A stretch of 46,771 bases of DNA from an uncultured Photobacterium sp. (GTDB lineage: Bacteria > Pseudomonadota > Gammaproteobacteria > Enterobacterales > Vibrionaceae): contig CAMQXY010000012.1 of the NCBI GenBank assembly GCA_947039005.1, forward strand, positions 1 to 46,771, read 5' to 3'. The position numbers were made by a program, and so were the translations under genes. Shown here in pieces: positions 17,642-27,662 of this stretch. Every line of letters starts with the position of its first letter. The stretch's first letter is position 1. The notes under the pieces were generated by a model, which did no database searches, had not been told where the DNA came from, and saw nothing but the letters and a program-made list of their open reading frames with translations.

Positions 17642-17971
17642 ATGTTTGGTAAAGGCGGTATGGGCAACATGATGAAGCAAGCGCAGCAAATGCAAGAGCG
17701 CATGCAAAAGATGCAAGAAGAAGTTGCAAGCATGGAAGTTACTGGTGAATCTGGTGCTGGCCTTGTTAAAGTAACTATTACTGGTAGCCATAGTGTACGT
17801 CGTGTTGAAATCGATGAAAGCTTAATGGAAGATGACAAAGACATGCTGGAAGATTTGATTGCAGCCGCATTTAATGATGCAGCGCGTCGTATCGAAGAAA
17901 CACAAAAAGAGAAAATGGCAGGTGTTACCGGCGGTATGAATTTACCTGCTGGCTTTAAGCTACCGTTTTAA
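17642..17971 (+). CDS. ybaB: YbaB/EbfC family nucleoid-associated protein
   Basis: A 109-residue member of a family of small dimeric DNA-binding proteins. It has the usual N-terminal Met/Gln/Lys-rich amphipathic helix ([18 protein letters not shown]), then [16 protein letters not shown], and a C-terminal [10 protein letters not shown]. In E. coli it is encoded between dnaX and recR, as here. The ATG follows a purine-rich ribosome site (GAGAGAGAAG) 37 bases after the dnaX stop. recR starts three bases after this stop, so the three genes are likely co-transcribed. A gene-expression or recombination-accessory role is suggested for the family. Confidence 0.95.
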   Translation: MFGKGGMGNMMKQAQQMQERMQKMQEEVASMEVTGESGAGLVKVTITGSHSVRRVEIDESLMEDDKDMLEDLIAAAFNDAARRIEETQKEKMAGVTGGMNLPAGFKLPF

Positions 17972-17974
17972 TCA

Positions 17975-18574
17975 ATGCGAACCAGTCATTTACTGGAGCA
18001 TTTGATGGAAGCTTTGCGTTGTCTACCTGGTGTTGGTCCTAAATCAGCACAGCGGATGGCTTTTAATTTGCTACAACGTAATCGTCAGGGTGGCTTACAA
18101 CTGGCTGATGCGTTAAATCAAGCTATGACTGAAATTGGTCATTGTCGTGATTGTCGTACGTTTACCGAAGATGATATTTGCGCAATTTGTGATAATCCTC
18201 GACGTAAAGAAAACGGTATTATTTGTGTGGTCGAAAGCCCAGCAGATATTGTAGCAGTAGAAGCAACGGGGCAATTTTCAGGACGTTATTTTGTTTTAAT
18301 GGGCCATTTATCGCCACTTGATGGCATTGGTCCTGCTGATATTGGTCTTGATACGCTAGAGTTTCGGTTACAAAAAGAAGTAATTAATGAATTGATTTTA
18401 GCCACCAACCCGACGGTTGAGGGTGAGGCTACTGCCCATTATATTGCGGAACTTTGTCATGAATATGATGTACCTGCGAGTAGAATTGCTCACGGCGTAC
18501 CTGTTGGCGGTGAGTTAGAATTAGTTGATGGCACTACGCTATCGCACTCTCTTGCTGGACGGCAGCGATTATAA
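17975..18574 (+). CDS. recR: recombination mediator protein RecR
   Basis: A 199-residue RecR. It has an N-terminal helix-hairpin-helix ([14 protein letters not shown], 17-30), a C4 zinc finger (C57, C60, C69, C72), a Toprim domain beginning CVVESPADI (about 83) and a C-terminal [16 protein letters not shown] segment. RecR works with RecO and RecF to load RecA at single-strand gaps. The ATG is only three bases past the ybaB stop, so translation is probably coupled. A strong terminator follows. Confidence 0.97.
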   Translation: MRTSHLLEHLMEALRCLPGVGPKSAQRMAFNLLQRNRQGGLQLADALNQAMTEIGHCRDCRTFTEDDICAICDNPRRKENGIICVVESPADIVAVEATGQFSGRYFVLMGHLSPLDGIGPADIGLDTLEFRLQKEVINELILATNPTVEGEATAHYIAELCHEYDVPASRIAHGVPVGGELELVDGTTLSHSLAGRQRL

Positions 18575-18593
18575 CACTAGTTATTTTTGCAAT

Positions 18594-18626
18594 AAAAAAA
18601 CCGCGTTCTTTGAGCGCGGTTTTTTA
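18594..18626. terminator. bidirectional terminator between recR and toxS
   Basis: Stem CCGCGTTC/GAGCGCGG with a TTT loop, flanked by seven A on one side and seven T on the other. It can end transcripts from recR and from toxRS, which converge here. Confidence 0.87.
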
Positions 18627-18664
18627 TTGGTTGTTATTTAAGAATAGCTGATGAGTTCGTTAGA

Positions 18665-19213
18665 TTACTTGGTTGAAAACAGCACTTTAGAACCATGAGT
18701 AAGGCTAGTCAGCAGTAAAGTATATTCATTAATGACATCGATATGGCGACTTTCTTGTGCATTCATTCTGAATATATCTTTTATAATATTCAGTTGCTTA
18801 CTATCGAAATCATGGTTTGAACCTGAAGTTATATCTTTAAACTCCAGTGGTTCGGTTAGTAAATATCCACCACTGACATCCCAACGACCTGATTCAGAAA
18901 TATGAATCGTTAATGGTTGTGGTTTATCACTGTGTAATTCAAGGATCGTGATCCGTGAATAGGTATGATTAGGTAAAAATACCATATTACTACTTTGTTT
19001 TACCTTGCGTAGCTCTTGCAGTGAATCTTGTGGTAATGATTCTATTTGACTAATTGTGGTACTTTGCCATTCACGTGACATCAATAATTGTTGTTGTTTA
19101 TAATCAGTAGAAAAGTACACCCATGAGCAAATTACGATTGATAAAATCAAAATAAGTAATGGCCAGTATCGGCGCAATAAACGAGTTACTGGACTTGAGG
19201 TGGTTAGCGACAT
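18665..19213 (-). CDS. toxS: ToxS-like transmembrane regulatory partner
   Basis: A 182-residue protein with one N-terminal transmembrane segment (about 16-34, WPLLILILSIVICSWVYF) and a periplasmic domain carrying SREWQSTTISQI and a distinctive ITIHISESGRWDVSGGYLL-like region. This matches ToxS, the effector that stabilises ToxR in the periplasm and senses bile, hydrophobic and other envelope signals. Its ATG overlaps the toxR stop by about ten bases, so the pair is translationally coupled. Periplasmic ToxS domains diverge quickly, so the call leans partly on the neighbour. The stop is followed by the bidirectional terminator shared with recR. Confidence 0.92.
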   Translation of the reverse strand: MSLTTSSPVTRLLRRYWPLLILILSIVICSWVYFSTDYKQQQLLMSREWQSTTISQIESLPQDSLQELRKVKQSSNMVFLPNHTYSRITILELHSDKPQPLTIHISESGRWDVSGGYLLTEPLEFKDITSGSNHDFDSKQLNIIKDIFRMNAQESRHIDVINEYTLLLTSLTHGSKVLFSTK

Positions 19214-20076
19214 AAGTTCGAGTTATCCTTACCACTAGTGAGTAAACGCACTGTTACATTTTCTGCTGGCACCTTACTATTATGTAAGTAATTCAAGTAC
19301 AACTGGTTGTTTTGGCCGCCAGTGACAATAATTTCAGATGGTTTTTGTTCGGTATTATTGTGGTGTTGGATGTAATTACTGACACAGCTTTTGATCATTT
19401 TATGCCACTGTTTAATCTCAGGGTTATTCTTTGGTGTATAAACAGTAACACCATCAACATCAAATAAAGGAGTAAACGCCGCAGACTTTGGAGGCATACT
19501 GATGTTAACAATAATCGGTAATACAAAAGCAATTGTCAGTGCAAGCCAACCTTTCCATGAAATTAAAGTAGATTTAGTGTCGGTTGGTGCTTTCGTTAGT
19601 TGATAATATGCTGATGCAGAGTTGTTGGCATGCAATTCATTACGTGGCGAAGAGAGTATAGGTTCAAACTCTGGTGGCGCTGAAAGAATCGCTGGCTCAT
19701 CAATATTAGTTTCTATATGTTGTTTTAAGCAGACATAGTTTTCTACGCTGGCAATCATTTGATAGCCGCGCTTAGGGACTGTTTTAACAAACTCTGGTGA
19801 CTTAGTTGAGTCTTTTAATGCCTTACGTAAGGTTGAAATAGCTTGCGTTAGACTTGAATCATCAACTTCAAAACCTTGTTCACGCCATACATAATCATGA
19901 ATACGTTGGCGAGTGATAATAAGGCTAGGATCTTCAATGAGTAGACTTAATGCTCGGCTTTCATTACTGCCAAGTCGAGTTAATTCATTATTATCACATT
20001 TATCTATTAAGCTGTTGTCATTTGGATCGAAAACAAAACGCTTCCCAATCAAATACTTAGTTGCATTTGTTGTCAT
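19204..20076 (-). CDS. toxR: ToxR transmembrane transcriptional regulator
   Basis: A 290-residue membrane-bound activator. Its N-terminal winged-helix domain (about 1-112) contains RLGSNESR (34-41), the near-invariant VWREQGFEVDDSSLTQAIST (63-82) and VKTVPKRGYQMIA (97-109). A variable linker is followed by one transmembrane helix (about 177-194) and a periplasmic domain with two cysteines, C231 and C289, at the positions of the ToxR disulfide pair. It senses envelope, osmotic, bile or pressure cues and controls porin genes. It is divergent from htpG, as in V. cholerae. No virulence role can be inferred from the gene alone. Confidence 0.95.
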   Translation of the reverse strand: MTTNATKYLIGKRFVFDPNDNSLIDKCDNNELTRLGSNESRALSLLIEDPSLIITRQRIHDYVWREQGFEVDDSSLTQAISTLRKALKDSTKSPEFVKTVPKRGYQMIASVENYVCLKQHIETNIDEPAILSAPPEFEPILSSPRNELHANNSASAYYQLTKAPTDTKSTLISWKGWLALTIAFVLPIIVNISMPPKSAAFTPLFDVDGVTVYTPKNNPEIKQWHKMIKSCVSNYIQHHNNTEQKPSEIIVTGGQNNQLYLNYLHNSKVPAENVTVRLLTSGKDNSNLCR

Positions 20077-20202
20077 TGATTTAGCCTTGCCAAGGGTTTC
20101 ATATAAACAGTATTATTATATGTTTTCTCTGAATACTATCTGAATCTAAAAATATAAAACAGTTACTCAAAAAATATAAAAATAAAAAACATGTTATTTT
20201 AG

Positions 20203-20230
20203 GTTGAAATCATACAGTTTGACCATATTT
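20203..20230 (+). promoter_or_regulatory. candidate heat-shock (sigma-32) promoter of htpG
   Basis: GTTGAAA at 20203-20209, then GACCATAT at 20221-20228, resembles the sigma-32 elements CTTGAAA and CCCCATNT. The spacer is a base or two shorter than typical. It is about 40 bases upstream of the htpG ATG, in the 191-base gap shared with divergent toxR. Confidence 0.5.
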
Positions 20231-20267
20231 ATATTCATATACTACCCATAATTTTTTTGGAGTCGAA

Positions 20268-22169
20268 ATGAGCGAGCAAACAGTTGATAACCAAAAGGAA
20301 ACACGCGGTTTCCAATCAGAAGTCAAACAACTACTGCATTTAATGATTCATTCTCTTTACTCTAATAAAGAGATTTTTTTACGTGAATTGATTTCTAACG
20401 CATCAGATGCGGCAGATAAATTACGCTTTAAAGCATTATCAAAAACTGATTTATACGGTAATGATGCAGATTTATGTGTGAAACTGGCGATTAACCCCCA
20501 AGCTGGCACTTTAACCATTAGTGATAATGGTATCGGTATGACACGTGAGCAAGCAATTGAACATTTAGGTACGATTGCTAAATCAGGCACGAAAGAATTC
20601 TTTGCACAGCTAGATGAAAATGAGACTAAAGACTCACAACTGATTGGTCAGTTTGGTGTTGGTTTCTACTCAGCATTTATTGTGGCAGATAGCGTAACGG
20701 TGAATACCCGTAGTGCTGAAGTTACCGCTGACGAAGGTGTTTGCTGGATTTCTGCAGGTGAGGGCGATTACAGTATCGAGACCATCACTAAAGCAAGTCG
20801 TGGTACTGATATTATTTTACACCTACGTGCTGATGAACAAGAGTTCTTAGATGAACACCGTCTGCGTGAAATTGTGGGTAAATACTCTGATCACATTGGT
20901 ATTCCTGTCTTCATTCAAACAGAAGAAAAAGATGAAGAAGGCAAGGTTACTGGTACTAAGTGGGATCAAATCAACAAAGCGCAAGCGCTATGGACTCGTA
21001 ACAAGTCTGATATCAGCGATGAAGAGTATAAAGAGTTTTATAACCACGTTGCCCATGATTATGCAGAACCATTAGCATGGAGTCATAACCGTGTTGAAGG
21101 TAAGCAAGATTACACTAGCTTGTTATACATTCCATCAAAAGCACCGTGGGATTTAAATAACCGCGATGGTCAGCATGGTCTTAAATTGTATGTGCAGCGT
21201 GTGTTCGTTATGGATGATGCACAACAGTTCATGCCGACTTACTTACGCTTTGTTCGCGGCTTAATTGATTCAAATGATTTACCGCTAAACGTATCTCGCG
21301 AAATTTTGCAAGATAACAAAGTGACCCAAGCACTACGTAAAGCGTGTACTAAACGTGTATTGCAAATGCTTGAGCGTATGGCTAAAAATGAGCCAGAGCA
21401 ATACCAATCATTCTGGAAAGAGTTTGGTCAGGTACTAAAAGAAGGTCTTGCTGAAGACTTTAGTAATCGTGAAAAAATTGCGGCATTGCTACGCTTCTCA
21501 TCAACAGACAATGACTCACTAGAGCAAACTGTTTCGTTAGCTGATTATGTTAGCCGTATGAAAGATGGTCAGGATAAGATTTATTACCTGACTGCGGATA
21601 ATTTTAATGCTGCTAAACATAGCCCACACCTTGAGCAATTCCGTGCGAAAGGGTTAGAAGTTATTTTGATGTACGATCGTATTGATGAATACCTAATGGG
21701 CCACTTACCTGAATTTGAAGGTAAGAAGTTCCAAGCGATCACCAAATCTGATCTTGATCTGTCTTCATTTGATAACGCAGAAGAAAAAGAAAAGCAGAAA
21801 GAAACAGAAAAAGAATTCACTTCTGTGACTGAGCGTACCAAAACATACCTTGGTGAGCGCGTTAAAGAAGTACGCCCAACGTTTAAACTGCATGATACCC
21901 CTGCGGTAATGGTGACAGACGAAAACGAAATGGGTACACAAATGGCGAAATTACTTGCCGCTGCTGGTCATGAAGCACCAGAAGTGCAGTACATCTTTGA
22001 ATTAAATCCAGAGCATAGCTTAGTGAAGCAAATGGCTGATGAAGCTGACGAAGAAATTTTTGGTCGTTGGGTTGAGCTATTGTTTGGTGAGGCAATGTTA
22101 GCTGAGCGCGGCACGATGGATGATCCTTCACAGTTCTTAGCTGCCGTAAATAAGTTGTTGGTTAAATAA
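20268..22169 (+). CDS. htpG: molecular chaperone HtpG (bacterial Hsp90)
   Basis: A 633-residue ATP-dependent chaperone. The N-terminal GHKL ATPase has E40 and N44 ([15 protein letters not shown]), DNGIGM (86-91) and [11 protein letters not shown] (about 126-136). The middle domain contains the catalytic-loop arginine region [11 protein letters not shown], and the C-terminal dimerisation domain runs to the end without an MEEVD tail, as in bacteria. A GGAG ribosome site lies before the ATG. The sigma-32-like promoter upstream fits heat-shock control. A hairpin without a T run (22221-22240) follows before adk. Confidence 0.97.
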   Translation: MSEQTVDNQKETRGFQSEVKQLLHLMIHSLYSNKEIFLRELISNASDAADKLRFKALSKTDLYGNDADLCVKLAINPQAGTLTISDNGIGMTREQAIEHLGTIAKSGTKEFFAQLDENETKDSQLIGQFGVGFYSAFIVADSVTVNTRSAEVTADEGVCWISAGEGDYSIETITKASRGTDIILHLRADEQEFLDEHRLREIVGKYSDHIGIPVFIQTEEKDEEGKVTGTKWDQINKAQALWTRNKSDISDEEYKEFYNHVAHDYAEPLAWSHNRVEGKQDYTSLLYIPSKAPWDLNNRDGQHGLKLYVQRVFVMDDAQQFMPTYLRFVRGLIDSNDLPLNVSREILQDNKVTQALRKACTKRVLQMLERMAKNEPEQYQSFWKEFGQVLKEGLAEDFSNREKIAALLRFSSTDNDSLEQTVSLADYVSRMKDGQDKIYYLTADNFNAAKHSPHLEQFRAKGLEVILMYDRIDEYLMGHLPEFEGKKFQAITKSDLDLSSFDNAEEKEKQKETEKEFTSVTERTKTYLGERVKEVRPTFKLHDTPAVMVTDENEMGTQMAKLLAAAGHEAPEVQYIFELNPEHSLVKQMADEADEEIFGRWVELLFGEAMLAERGTMDDPSQFLAAVNKLLVK

Positions 22170-22250
22170 TCAATTAACCAACCGAAATCACAGACTATTC
22201 TGATAAATCATTCAATCGCGGCTTGGTCATAGTGCCAAGCTTGCGACTGA

Positions 22251-22955
<705 letters not shown>

Positions 22956-23007
22956 ATAGCATTGTTAATTAGCTAATTATTCATCATAGCTAATAACGAT
23001 GTAAATA

Positions 23008-23042
23008 AACGGGCTTACCAATTGGTAATGCTCGTTTTTTTT
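23008..23042 (+). terminator. adk terminator
   Basis: Stem AACGGGC/GCTCGTT extended by the self-complementary TTACCAATTGGTAA, then eight T. Confidence 0.85.
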
Positions 23043-23175
23043 GGCTTTAATATTGTAATAGTACAACTGATGTTATTATATTGATTGTTTTTGGTTTCGA
23101 TAATGTAGTTAGTGTGGCTGGGAATAATAGATACAATGATTAGCAGCGAATACAGATAAAAAAGGACAAATACCG

Positions 23176-24147
23176 ATGACAATAAATAATAATTATGGGG
23201 TATTACTGGTTAATTTGGGTACACCAGATATTCCAACGACGGCTGGTGTAAAACGGTTTTTAAAGGAATTTTTAAGTGATAAGCGCGTAGTTGATATGAC
23301 TCGTTGGTTATGGTTTCCTATTTTAAATGGGGTTATTTTACCTATTCGTTCACCTAAAGTTGCTAAATTGTATCAGTCGGTATGGATGGATGATGGCTCA
23401 CCATTAATGGTCTACTCACATCGACAGCAAGTGGCATTACAGCAAGCATTGCAGGTGCCAGTAGCATTAGGCATGACTTATGGAACTCCCAGTATACAAT
23501 CAGGGCTAAATGAACTTAAACAGCAAGGATGCCAACGAGTTATCGTATTGCCGTTGTATCCTCAATATTCGGCCACTACTACCGCTGCTGTTTTTGATCG
23601 TATTGCTAAAGAGTTAAGTGTTATTCCAGAATTGCCTGAATTACGCTTTATTAATCACTATTATGATCACCCTGACTATATTGCTGCGTTAGCCCAGTCA
23701 GTTGAACCATTATGGGCTGAGAAAGGTCAACCCGATTATTTATTATGCTCTTATCATGGTATTCCTCAACGTTATGCTGATAATGGCGACCCTTATCCTG
23801 ACCATTGCCATCAGACTACCGTATTATTAGCTCAATCTCTTGATATGCCTCGTGAAAAAATGAGCATGAGTTATCAATCTATTTTTGGTCGAGAAGAATG
23901 GTTAAAGCCTTATACGGAAGCAACGATTAAGTCATTAGCAGAAAAAGGCATTAAGCGCTTGGATGTAATGTGTCCGGCTTTTTCGGTAGATTGTCTTGAA
24001 ACGCTAGAAGAGATTGCCGAGCAGTGTAAAGAAGTCTTTATTGACGCGGGTGGCAAAGAGTTTAATTTGATCCCATGCTTAAATGATAGTCCAGCTCATA
24101 TCGTGATGATGGAAAGCTTGATTAAGCAGCATACGCAAGGATGGTAA
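23176..24147 (+). CDS. hemH: ferrochelatase
   Basis: Inserts Fe(II) into protoporphyrin IX, the last step of haem synthesis. The 323-residue protein carries the catalytic motif SYHGIPQRY with H194 and the acidic pair region VDCLETLEE with E275, at the E. coli positions. It also has the substrate-loop LPLYPQYS near 125. The ATG is preceded by AAAAGGAC. It follows adk as in E. coli, but with a terminator and a 220-base gap, so it probably has its own promoter. No clear terminator was seen before gsk. Confidence 0.97.
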   Translation: MTINNNYGVLLVNLGTPDIPTTAGVKRFLKEFLSDKRVVDMTRWLWFPILNGVILPIRSPKVAKLYQSVWMDDGSPLMVYSHRQQVALQQALQVPVALGMTYGTPSIQSGLNELKQQGCQRVIVLPLYPQYSATTTAAVFDRIAKELSVIPELPELRFINHYYDHPDYIAALAQSVEPLWAEKGQPDYLLCSYHGIPQRYADNGDPYPDHCHQTTVLLAQSLDMPREKMSMSYQSIFGREEWLKPYTEATIKSLAEKGIKRLDVMCPAFSVDCLETLEEIAEQCKEVFIDAGGKEFNLIPCLNDSPAHIVMMESLIKQHTQGW

Positions 24148-24298
24148 TACGTGTATCACACAGGGGATCATTCTCTATACGATAACGTTTGCGTTGCTAT
24201 TTGTGGCTATTATTCGTAAAACCTATGATAGCTTTTGCTTTTATGTGCCAAATTCTGTGATAGAATTCGCAAAATTTACAACTTGATAGCCCATTGAC

Positions 24299-25603
24299 AT
24301 GAAATTTCCAGGCCAACGAAAATCTAAGCATTATTTTCCTGTACATGCTCGCGATCCACTTCTTAGTCAAACGAAGATAGAGAAGCGTTTAACACGTACT
24401 CATGTTGTGGGTATCGATCAAACATTGGTTGATATTGAAGCCTACGTTGATGATGAGTTTCTGGAACGTTATGAGCTAAGTAAAGGCCATTCATTGGTGA
24501 TTACTGATGAAAAAGCCGAAGCGCTTTACAATGAGTTAAAAGATAACAATCTTGTGACTCATGAGTTTGCTGGTGGCACGATTGGTAATACTTTACATAA
24601 CTACTCAGTATTAGCCGATGATAAATCTGTATTATTGGGTGTAATGAGTAAAGACATTGAAATTGGTAGCTATGCTTACCGTTATCTTTGTAATACTTCA
24701 AGCCGCATGGATATGAACTATCTACAGCCTGTCAATGGCCCTATTGGTCGTTGCTTTGCGCTGATATCTAAAGATGGAGAGCGTACCTTCGCAATTAACG
24801 AAGGTAACATGAACCAACTTAAGCCTGATAGTATTCCTGAATGTGTGTTTGAAAATGCCTCTGCACTAGTATTAACCGCTTATCTTGTACGTTGTAAGCC
24901 TGGTGATCCAATGCCAGCAGCAACAATGAAAGCGATTGAATATGCTAAGAAATATGATGTACCAGTAGTATTAACGCTAGGTACTAAATTTGTCATTCAA
25001 GATGATCCACAATGGTGGCGTGATTTCCTACGCGATCATGTTACTGTGGTTGCAATGAATGAAGATGAAGGTGAAGCATTAACTGGCGAGTCTGATCCAT
25101 TAGTTGCAGCAGATAAAACCCTAGAGTGGGTTGATCTTGTATTATGTACGGCAGGTCCTGTCGGTTTATACACTGCGGGTTATACTGAAGAATCAGCGAA
25201 ACGTGAAACTGCGTTACCGTTATTACCGGGTGATATTGCTGAATTTAATCGTTATGAATTTAGTCGTCCAATGCTAAAAGCAACCTGTGAAAACCCAACT
25301 AAGGTTTATTCACACATTGCTCCGTATATGGGTGGCCCTGAGCGCATTAAAAATACTAATGGTGCGGGTGATGGTGCATTATCTGCGTTATTGCATGATA
25401 TGTCAGCGAACCGTTACCATAAAGAAAACGTGCCAAATTCAAGTAAGCACCAATATTCTTTCCTAACATACTCATCATTCTCACAAGTTTGTTTGTATTC
25501 AAACCGTGTAAGTTATGAAGTATTAGCCCAATACTCTCCTCGTCTTTCTCGCGGTCTACCTGAACGTGAAGATAGCCTAGAGGAAGCTTACTGGGAACGT
25601 TAA
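24299..25603 (+). CDS. gsk: inosine-guanosine kinase
   Basis: A PfkB-family (ribokinase-like) enzyme that phosphorylates inosine and guanosine in purine salvage. The 434 residues match E. coli Gsk in length. It has the N-terminal KFPGQRKSKHYFPV, the substrate-binding HEFAGGTIGNTLHNYSVL (about 80-97) and the catalytic anion-hole motif NTNGAGDGALSALL with catalytic base D358. It follows hemH as in E. coli. The ribosome site before the ATG is weak (TAGCCCATTGAC). A bidirectional terminator lies downstream. Confidence 0.96.
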   Translation: MKFPGQRKSKHYFPVHARDPLLSQTKIEKRLTRTHVVGIDQTLVDIEAYVDDEFLERYELSKGHSLVITDEKAEALYNELKDNNLVTHEFAGGTIGNTLHNYSVLADDKSVLLGVMSKDIEIGSYAYRYLCNTSSRMDMNYLQPVNGPIGRCFALISKDGERTFAINEGNMNQLKPDSIPECVFENASALVLTAYLVRCKPGDPMPAATMKAIEYAKKYDVPVVLTLGTKFVIQDDPQWWRDFLRDHVTVVAMNEDEGEALTGESDPLVAADKTLEWVDLVLCTAGPVGLYTAGYTEESAKRETALPLLPGDIAEFNRYEFSRPMLKATCENPTKVYSHIAPYMGGPERIKNTNGAGDGALSALLHDMSANRYHKENVPNSSKHQYSFLTYSSFSQVCLYSNRVSYEVLAQYSPRLSRGLPEREDSLEEAYWER

Positions 25604-25622
25604 TGACAGGCTGTCGTTAATC

Positions 25623-25655
25623 AAAAAAACCGCCATTTTTAGTGGCGGTTTTTTT
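25623..25655. terminator. bidirectional terminator between gsk and asnB
   Basis: Stem ACCGCCA/TGGCGGT with loop TTTTTAG, flanked by A and T runs on either side; serves the two convergent genes. Confidence 0.87.
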
Positions 25656-25670
25656 ATGCGGTAAATTTAT

Positions 25671-27341
25671 TTATTTTGTGTAAGCTTGGTTGTGAACCGC
25701 AGCAATTGCTCGACCTGATGGGTCTGCCGCATTTTTAAAACTTTCATCCCACTCAATAGCTTTGGCACTAGAACAAGCAATAGATGGTCCACCTGGGACA
25801 CATTTAGCCGCACTTTCTAGTGGGAATAGCTCTTCAAAAATCTCACGGTAAACATAACCTTCTTTGGTCGTTGGTGTGTTATACGGGAAACGGAACGCAG
25901 CAGTTGCTAATTGCTGAGCAGTGATTTTTGCTTCAGCGACTTCTTTTAGGCTGTCGATCCAGCTATAGCCAACGCCGTCAGAGAATTGCTCTTTTTGACG
26001 CCATGCAACAGCTGCTGGTAAGTAGTCCTCAAAACACTCACGTAAGATATGCTTTTCCATTTTACCATTGCCGCACATTTTATCTTGAGGGTTAATACGC
26101 ATTGCGACATCAAGAAATTCTTTATCCAAGAACGGTACGCGTGCTTCAATGCCCCATGCCGCCATTGATTTGTTAGCGCGTGCACAGTCAAACATGTTAA
26201 GTGCTAATAGTTTACGAACTGTTTCTTCATGGAACTCTTTAGCGTTAGGTGCTTTGTGGAAGTATAAATAACCACCAAAGATTTCATCAGCCCCTTCACC
26301 AGATAACACCATTTTAATACCCATCGCACGGATCTTACGTGACATGAGATACATAGGTGTTGAAGCACGAATAGTGGTTACATCGTAGGTTTCAATGTGG
26401 TAAATCACATCGCGAATAGCATCTAGACCTTCTTGAACGGTATAGGTCAACTCATGGTGAACAGTACCAATGGCATCAGCCACAATTTTAGCCGCTTTTA
26501 GATCGGGAGCATCTTCAAGTCCAATCGCAAATGAGTGCAGTGTCGGCCACCATGCTTGTGATTGCTCATCATCTTCAATACGTTTTGCAGCAAATTTCTT
26601 AGTAATCGCTGAAATAATAGATGAATCAAGACCGCCAGAAAGTAGTACTCCATAAGGTACATCGGTCATTAATTGGCGTTTAACGGCACTTTCAAGTGCA
26701 TCTGTGAGTGCGATTTTATCGGTTTTAGCGTGTTTAACTGCATCGAACTCCATCCAATCACGCTTGTAGTAACGGACGGGCTCACCTTTTTTACTCCAAA
26801 GATAAGTACCTGGAGGAAATTCACTGATCGTTTTACACACTGGTACTAGTGCTTTCATTTCAGAAGCGATATAGAAGTTGCCATGTTCATCATAACCTTG
26901 ATATAGCGGGATGATACCAATATGGTCACGCCCAATCAGGTAAGCATCTTCTTGCTCATCATAAAGAATAAAGGCAAAAATACCGTTGAGGTAATCTAAT
27001 AGCTCAGGTCCTTTTTCTTTATAAAGCGCCAAGATGATTTCGCAATCAGATTCCGTTTGGAAAGGATAATCAGGTGCAAATTCAGCACGTAGTTCTTTGT
27101 GGTTGTAGATTTCACCATTGACAGCAAGGACATGGCTTTTATCGGTATTATATAGTGGTTGCTCACCGCTATTAAGGTCAACAATCGCTAAACGCTCATG
27201 GACTAAAATAGCATTGTCTGATGCATAAATACCTGACCAATCAGGACCGCGATGACGCATTTTTTTTGATAATTCAAGGGCTGTTGCACGAAGTGCTGAA
27301 GAGTTACTCTTGATATCAAGGATACCGAATACTGAACACAT
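25671..27341 (-). CDS. asnB: asparagine synthetase B, glutamine-hydrolysing
   Basis: Makes asparagine from aspartate, ATP and glutamine. The 556-residue protein starts MCSVFGIL, so the amidotransferase nucleophile Cys2 is exposed after Met removal. The glutaminase domain includes RHRGPDWSG (29-37) and VNGEIYNH (74-81), and the synthetase domain the PP-loop SGGLDSS (235-241). ATG 27341 is chosen because Cys must follow the initiator Met; an upstream in-frame ATG at 27416 would bury it behind 25 residues. GGAG lies about ten bases upstream. In E. coli asnB lies near nagD rather than between gsk and ybaL, so this location is lineage-specific. Confidence 0.97.
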   Translation of the reverse strand: MCSVFGILDIKSNSSALRATALELSKKMRHRGPDWSGIYASDNAILVHERLAIVDLNSGEQPLYNTDKSHVLAVNGEIYNHKELRAEFAPDYPFQTESDCEIILALYKEKGPELLDYLNGIFAFILYDEQEDAYLIGRDHIGIIPLYQGYDEHGNFYIASEMKALVPVCKTISEFPPGTYLWSKKGEPVRYYKRDWMEFDAVKHAKTDKIALTDALESAVKRQLMTDVPYGVLLSGGLDSSIISAITKKFAAKRIEDDEQSQAWWPTLHSFAIGLEDAPDLKAAKIVADAIGTVHHELTYTVQEGLDAIRDVIYHIETYDVTTIRASTPMYLMSRKIRAMGIKMVLSGEGADEIFGGYLYFHKAPNAKEFHEETVRKLLALNMFDCARANKSMAAWGIEARVPFLDKEFLDVAMRINPQDKMCGNGKMEKHILRECFEDYLPAAVAWRQKEQFSDGVGYSWIDSLKEVAEAKITAQQLATAAFRFPYNTPTTKEGYVYREIFEELFPLESAAKCVPGGPSIACSSAKAIEWDESFKNAADPSGRAIAAVHNQAYTK

Positions 27342-27593
27342 AATAATACCACTCCAAACGTTGTTTTTATTATCCATAATTGATGGAAATGTATCATGTA
27401 GCAAATAAGTTATCATTATGATAATTGATGTTTATGCCACGTTTGTTTTTCCGTTGTTTGTTACAATTACGTATTGTTTAAACTATTGCAATAAATTATT
27501 GTCATTCAATTTAAATAAAGCACTCTTGGTGAATATTATCTATTTAAAATGATTTTTTATGAATTATATTTGGTTTGGTGATGTTTTTTAATT
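27342..27593. other. asnB upstream region
   Basis: AT-rich, non-coding, about 250 bases between asnB and the terminator of the antiporter gene. A promoter for asnB is expected here. I did not find a clear operator. Confidence 0.4.
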
Positions 27594-27626
27594 AAAAAAA
27601 TAAACAGTAACGCCGTTACTGTTTAT
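27594..27626 (-). terminator. terminator of the CPA2 antiporter gene
   Basis: Stem TAAACAGTAAC/GTTACTGTTTA (11 pairs) followed, on the minus strand, by seven T. It sits about 40 bases beyond the antiporter stop. Confidence 0.87.
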
Positions 27627-27662
27627 TTTTCATTGCGAAATATCTAACTTTTGAAAGGTAAT

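Noticed and set aside
22221-22240. Hairpin GCTTGG/CCAAGC after htpG as a terminator
   Set aside because: No T run follows; kept only as a comment in the htpG entry.
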